Below, in pieces: positions 59,949 through 64,000 of a stretch of DNA of 64,000 nucleotides. The DNA is taken from assembly GCA_021234535.1 (NCBI GenBank), contig CM037838.1:7317506-7381505 (forward strand), given 5' to 3'. Each line of letters begins with the position of its first letter. Positions within the stretch are counted from its first letter, which is position 1. The stretch comes from Stichopus chloronotus. Lineage: Eukaryota; Echinodermata; Holothuroidea; Aspidochirotida; Stichopodidae. Made by a program: the position numbers and the translations under genes. Below the pieces are notes generated by a model. That model searched no databases and was not told where the DNA came from. It saw only the letters and a program-made list of their open reading frames with translations.

Positions 59949-60062
59949 TCTGACAAACTTACTCTCAACTTAGCCCTACTTACGATGTTTGACACGATCT
60001 TACAGTCTGACAAACTTACTCTCAACTTAGCCCTACTTAAGATGTTTGACACGATCTTACAT
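59949..60062 (+). repeat. 57-bp tandem duplication
   Basis: TCTGACAAACTTACTCTCAA followed by CTTAGCCCTACTTA(C/A)GATG and TTTGACACGATCTTACA is present twice with one difference. Confidence 0.9.
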
Positions 60063-63000
60063 TGCAAAATATCTTCATTTTCTCACACTTATAATACTAT
60101 TTTCCAAACGAATTTTCTATTCGACTCTGTATACCATAGATTATGTAAGGCTAGGTATTTTCTATATGATCAGTAGTCGTACGTTATTATTGCAAGTGTT
60201 GATCAAAATTGTTCGTGAACTACAAAAATGAAATAAAAATACCATCTGAACATCTTGAAACAATTTTTTCCCATCAAATCAGGGTGCCAGGTTCATGGAT
60301 TTTGCACCCCTTGTGGTTTTTTATTTCATCGTTTTCAATACGAGAAGTCTGGTAATGGCTAGTACCAATTCCGCGAATTAATGCCGTAACTCTTTCCACG
60401 CTGCACTAACCTTCCATATATCAATGACAACGTTATACAATATACTGTATCACAGTCGCTCCGTGTACCCCTTTGTCGTCGCAACAAAGACCAAAACACT
60501 TCCAGTGTTCCACGTCGGGTATAAAACTGATCTCTAGCGAGACTTTCAAGGTTCGGAAAACAGGCAGACGATTGGAGGCATTTTGCAGACAAGCAGTCAG
60601 ACTCAGAGATAGCCAAAAGTATTTGGTACAAACGGGCACCACACTACATACTTCAAGCTCAGCAGGTAATGAGGTACACAGTAGGCCTAGTCATACTCAT
60701 AGGTTGTCCTTGCGTTAAGTATACACTAATACAGTAGTCTAAGTCAGTACACTATTACTACCTAGGGCCTACCCGTAATAAAACTTCGCGCATTTAACGT
60801 AAAAACCTTGGAATTTCTAGCTGTTGTAAAATCAAAATCCCTACAAATCATATACCTTGTTTTCGCAAGTCTAAAATTCAATTTTACTACTGATACTAGT
60901 AAGTTAATCCAATACGCTATGGATTTTACCTCGAAATCTGTTAATTATTTAAACAAACATTTACTTGAGTTAACGATACAATGTAAAACTGCCGAACTTC
61001 ACGCATCTTACTAACGTTAACATGACAATTATTACATTAAGAATGTCCTTTTACACATATCCTGTGCCTAAACCTAACAAGTGAAGTGAACAAGCTAGCA
61101 ACAAAAATGGTCAGGGAAGCTTCCATTGAAGAGTCAAAATCATGATTTGAAAATTCGTAACATTCGACAGAAACTGTGAATAGGATGCTCTAGGCCTAGC
61201 CTACCTCACCTTTGCAAATGCAATACTGTACAGTAGGTTGACTAACCAGTCAGCTTTCTCAACTTTCTTTTCAGTCATTTCAAGGTATTTTAGTCAAAAA
61301 TTTGTCCAACTACTCAGGTCATCGAATTTTAGGGCTTATTTTTTAGGGGTGCGTGAAGTTTGACAGTGTGAGAAGTTTGAAGTATGTACTATATGCCTTA
61401 TTATATAGGGGTAGGTAATTGTGTACACAGTACTTAACGTTAGGATGACCTGTGGTACTGTATAGGTATATGCCTAGTCTACACTGATTTCAAGGGAGAC
61501 TGCCACTTTCAAAAACAGGTCGATGATTGGAGGCATTTTGTATACAAACAGTAAGATTCAGAGATACATGTAGACACATATTTCAGCAGGCCTAGTACCA
61601 TAGATATAGGCCTAGGCAAGACCAAAAGCTACGTGATTGAAAATAAAAGGGTTTATAAAAAGAGGCAATTAGAAAGTGGTACAGGTCTTTTGTTAACTGT
61701 CTGAGGGAGTAACTGCTGAAAAGCATGATCAATTTCAAAAGAACACTTTCTTATTCTTAAAATTACAGAGTCACAGTCAATGATCTGCTATGCAGTATGT
61801 GGCTGTGCATGACTGTATAATGGCGTGACTGTTGAACACCCTATTAAGGGTATGTGTCATTACAATTTTGTGACAGTTTCACCTACAGAAGTCGAAATGA
61901 TTTATTATGAACCAGTATTGTACCAGTATTGTACAATATATACAGTATGTATACATTGCAACAAAAAGTTGTGTCACCGAATGTGAAATTATTCCGCCTT
62001 TTTATGACAACCCCAAACAAAATTAGCTATCTCCAAGGTATACATCGAGTGCACCTTCCGTTGATTTAGTGTGGACATGACAAAAAATGGTTGCGTGCTC
62101 CACTTTTTCAATCTGGTTAATCTAACCTTTCAAAAGCTGGGATTTGTGAATATTAGGCTAGAGGCCAGCGTGTTCTATGGCCACCTTTGTAATTTCTGCC
62201 CGTGTTCTCAACCAGAGTCAGTGCAATACAGATTACTGCATGATCATTGGTGTCATGTTTCAGTAAATAAATATGACTTGATGAGGAAGACTGTGGCCAT
62301 AGCTGAGGCAGGGTTGCAGTGCCTCAGTGAGGAAAGACGTGATTTTGACATTATGTTACAGTAAATGAATAGGACTTTGATCATTTTAGCTTATTGAGGA
62401 AGAGCAAGTGCCAAGCAGAGGCATGGCCATAATGCCATGGTGAGGGAAGACAAGTGATTATGATGTCATGTATCAGTACTGTAAATGAATACAATTTTGT
62501 TATTAATAGATCATGTCAATAGCGGAGGGATGGTTGCAGTGCCACAGTGGGCCTTAGTCTCCTTTGCCAATTGTTCATACTGCATGTTGATCAACCATAA
62601 CTGTGCCTCCAGTTCCACAGTGGAAAGCTTTTGGACACGCAAATGGCATTTTAAGAATAATGCAATGACATTGTCACTGTGTATGATATTACTGTAGGTA
62701 CTGTAGGGTGGGAGTGTACTGTATCCTGTATGCCACTAGGATGTACAGTATGTTAATATGAGGCAATATCCAAGGCAGAGGTACGGTCACAGTGCCATGG
62801 TTAGTATACAGTATGTCTCCTTTGTGAATTGTTCACCTGTTGATTGACCGCAAATGTGCCTCCATACATTCCACTGTGGAGAGCGTTTAGGACATTCTGC
62901 AGTTGTACTGTTTGAGGCACTAAACTACTGAGTTTGCCTGACCGTAGACCATCTACTGCCATTCAGTTACCATGTCTGTTGAACAGTTGTTTTTGTTTAA

Positions 63001-64000
63001 CTACAGTATATAGGTCTCTAGAATACTGCAAATTTACAATGTTCCGATTTGTCCTGAGTCCCGATTTCCAAGGAATTTTGTACTTAAAAGTTCAAAGACG
63101 CGACTCAGTGGACTCAAGGACTTGGTGCAAGGCGAAGTGCTACAGTAGTTCAAAGAAATGCAATTTGAATGGGAAAAAGTTAGCTATGTAACTCAAAGTT
63201 GTCCATGTGCCACAGTACTGTTTGCTTGTACTGTTTCAGTTACGTACATTTGTATGTAGAAGTCTCTACACATGCACGCATGACCGTCAAAATGTGTCAC
63301 AGGTAATTCTGTCAAAAAATTGGAAAATCCTCTCAAAGCATCTCACTTACTGACGTTTTTTGAGATCACTAGCCACTGGTAGTGATGTCACAATACGTAA
63401 AGGTAGCTCCCACTCTCTAATGCTTTCCTCATTGGATAGTTTCGTTGAAAGTGCAAGGGGCTCACACCTATACGTAATGTGACGTCACTACCCTTTGATA
63501 ATAAAAAGAGGTTAAGTTAATCAAGTTAAGAAATCTTGAGCAGTTGCTCGAAATAGATGTGCGGTGGTCGGTGATCTGTCTTACACTGCCTTTTCTAGTT
63601 AAAGCTGTGTTTAGCCGTGTACACTTCACTTAAGGATGGCCTGTGGTTACAGCCAGATATATGTATGCCTTATATGTCACATACAGTACAGTAGTTGATT
63701 GGTACAGTGCAATAATTTTATGAAACCTACCTGCCCGACCAATTCTTTGGTGACAAAAATAGAACCTAAGGAAAACAGGAAAGTTCTTTGTAAAGGAAAT
63801 GAGAAAAAGACACATTGCTAAAATAAAAAAGTTCCAATTAATTTCTGCATTTGTGGATGCAGTAAATTCTCAGGTTTATCTACAGAGTTCTCCATTTTAT
63901 TACGATAACTGTATGGAATTTAAATGTTGTGTGACATGCAGCCAGAAAAAACTGGCTTTATTCAAAAGCTTCAAAGTGAAACCCTGAATGAAAATCTGTT
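60063..64000. other. No gene supported; small duplications
   Basis: A box with CAGACGATTGGAGGCATTTTG at about 60565 recurs diverged at 61520. Degenerate repeats with GGTTGCAGTGCC(A/T)CAGTG and GTGAGGAAAGAC recur at about 62300-62560 and 62780. The last 70 bp resemble 20199-20270 and include AGTGAAACCCTGA at 63975-63987. ORFs are short and unrecognised. Confidence 0.5.

Noticed and set aside
62071..62697. Two plus-strand ORFs as a possible gene
   Set aside because: They overlap degenerate local repeats (GTTGCAGTGCC, GAGGAAAGAC) and have no domain or clear splice pairing.

Overview
This is a eukaryotic, animal nuclear DNA window with long introns, GT-AG splice sites, low gene density and abundant degenerate repeats. 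The mix of a death-effector-domain caspase, BEL/Pao and Gmr1-like Ty3/Gypsy retroelement relics, many TAGGCCTA-like words and a 145-bp satellite built on TGACCT words suggests a marine deuterostome invertebrate. An echinoderm is most likely (sea cucumber or sea urchin type); this is judged from memory of such genomes, not from a search.

Layout. 1-860 (-): decayed BEL/Pao gag running off the left edge. 1700-2336: degenerate tandem repeats. 2337-8318: a TTAA-flanked element (Kolobok/piggyBac-type ends) split by a second, 5.4-kb element at 2470-7894. That inner element has CCC... inverted ends, a TA target duplication, CATGC-word arrays inside both ends and a 145-bp tandem satellite. 9.9-10.5 kb: TCAG arrays. 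11.2-14.8 kb (-): relic of a cysteine-peptidase-like gene with a duplicated basic N-terminal segment. 15.8-19.8 kb (-): Gypsy relic with integrase ahead of reverse transcriptase. 21.53-21.69 kb: foldback element. 22-31 kb: mostly non-coding, with minisatellites.

The one clearly intact host gene is on the minus strand from 51326 to 31804. It has eight coding exons whose phases all join, giving 475 codons plus stop. They encode one death effector domain, a Pro/Tyr/Gly/Asn/Gln-rich linker, and a complete caspase domain with SHG, QACRG and SWRN motifs. It is best read as an initiator caspase of the caspase-8/10 type. Its introns hold degenerate copies of the 145-bp satellite and other duplications.

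53848-59699 is a second 5.85-kb element of the CCC.../TA type, with GTTGG/CCAAC arrays inside both ends. It carries, on the plus strand, exons of a DUF4806-like gene whose reading phases do not all join. 59.7-64 kb holds no gene I can support, only small duplications.

The most interesting signals are the two analogous large elements with self-complementary subterminal arrays, the satellite whose units carry nuclear-receptor-type half-sites, and the complete DED-caspase with its unusual linker.
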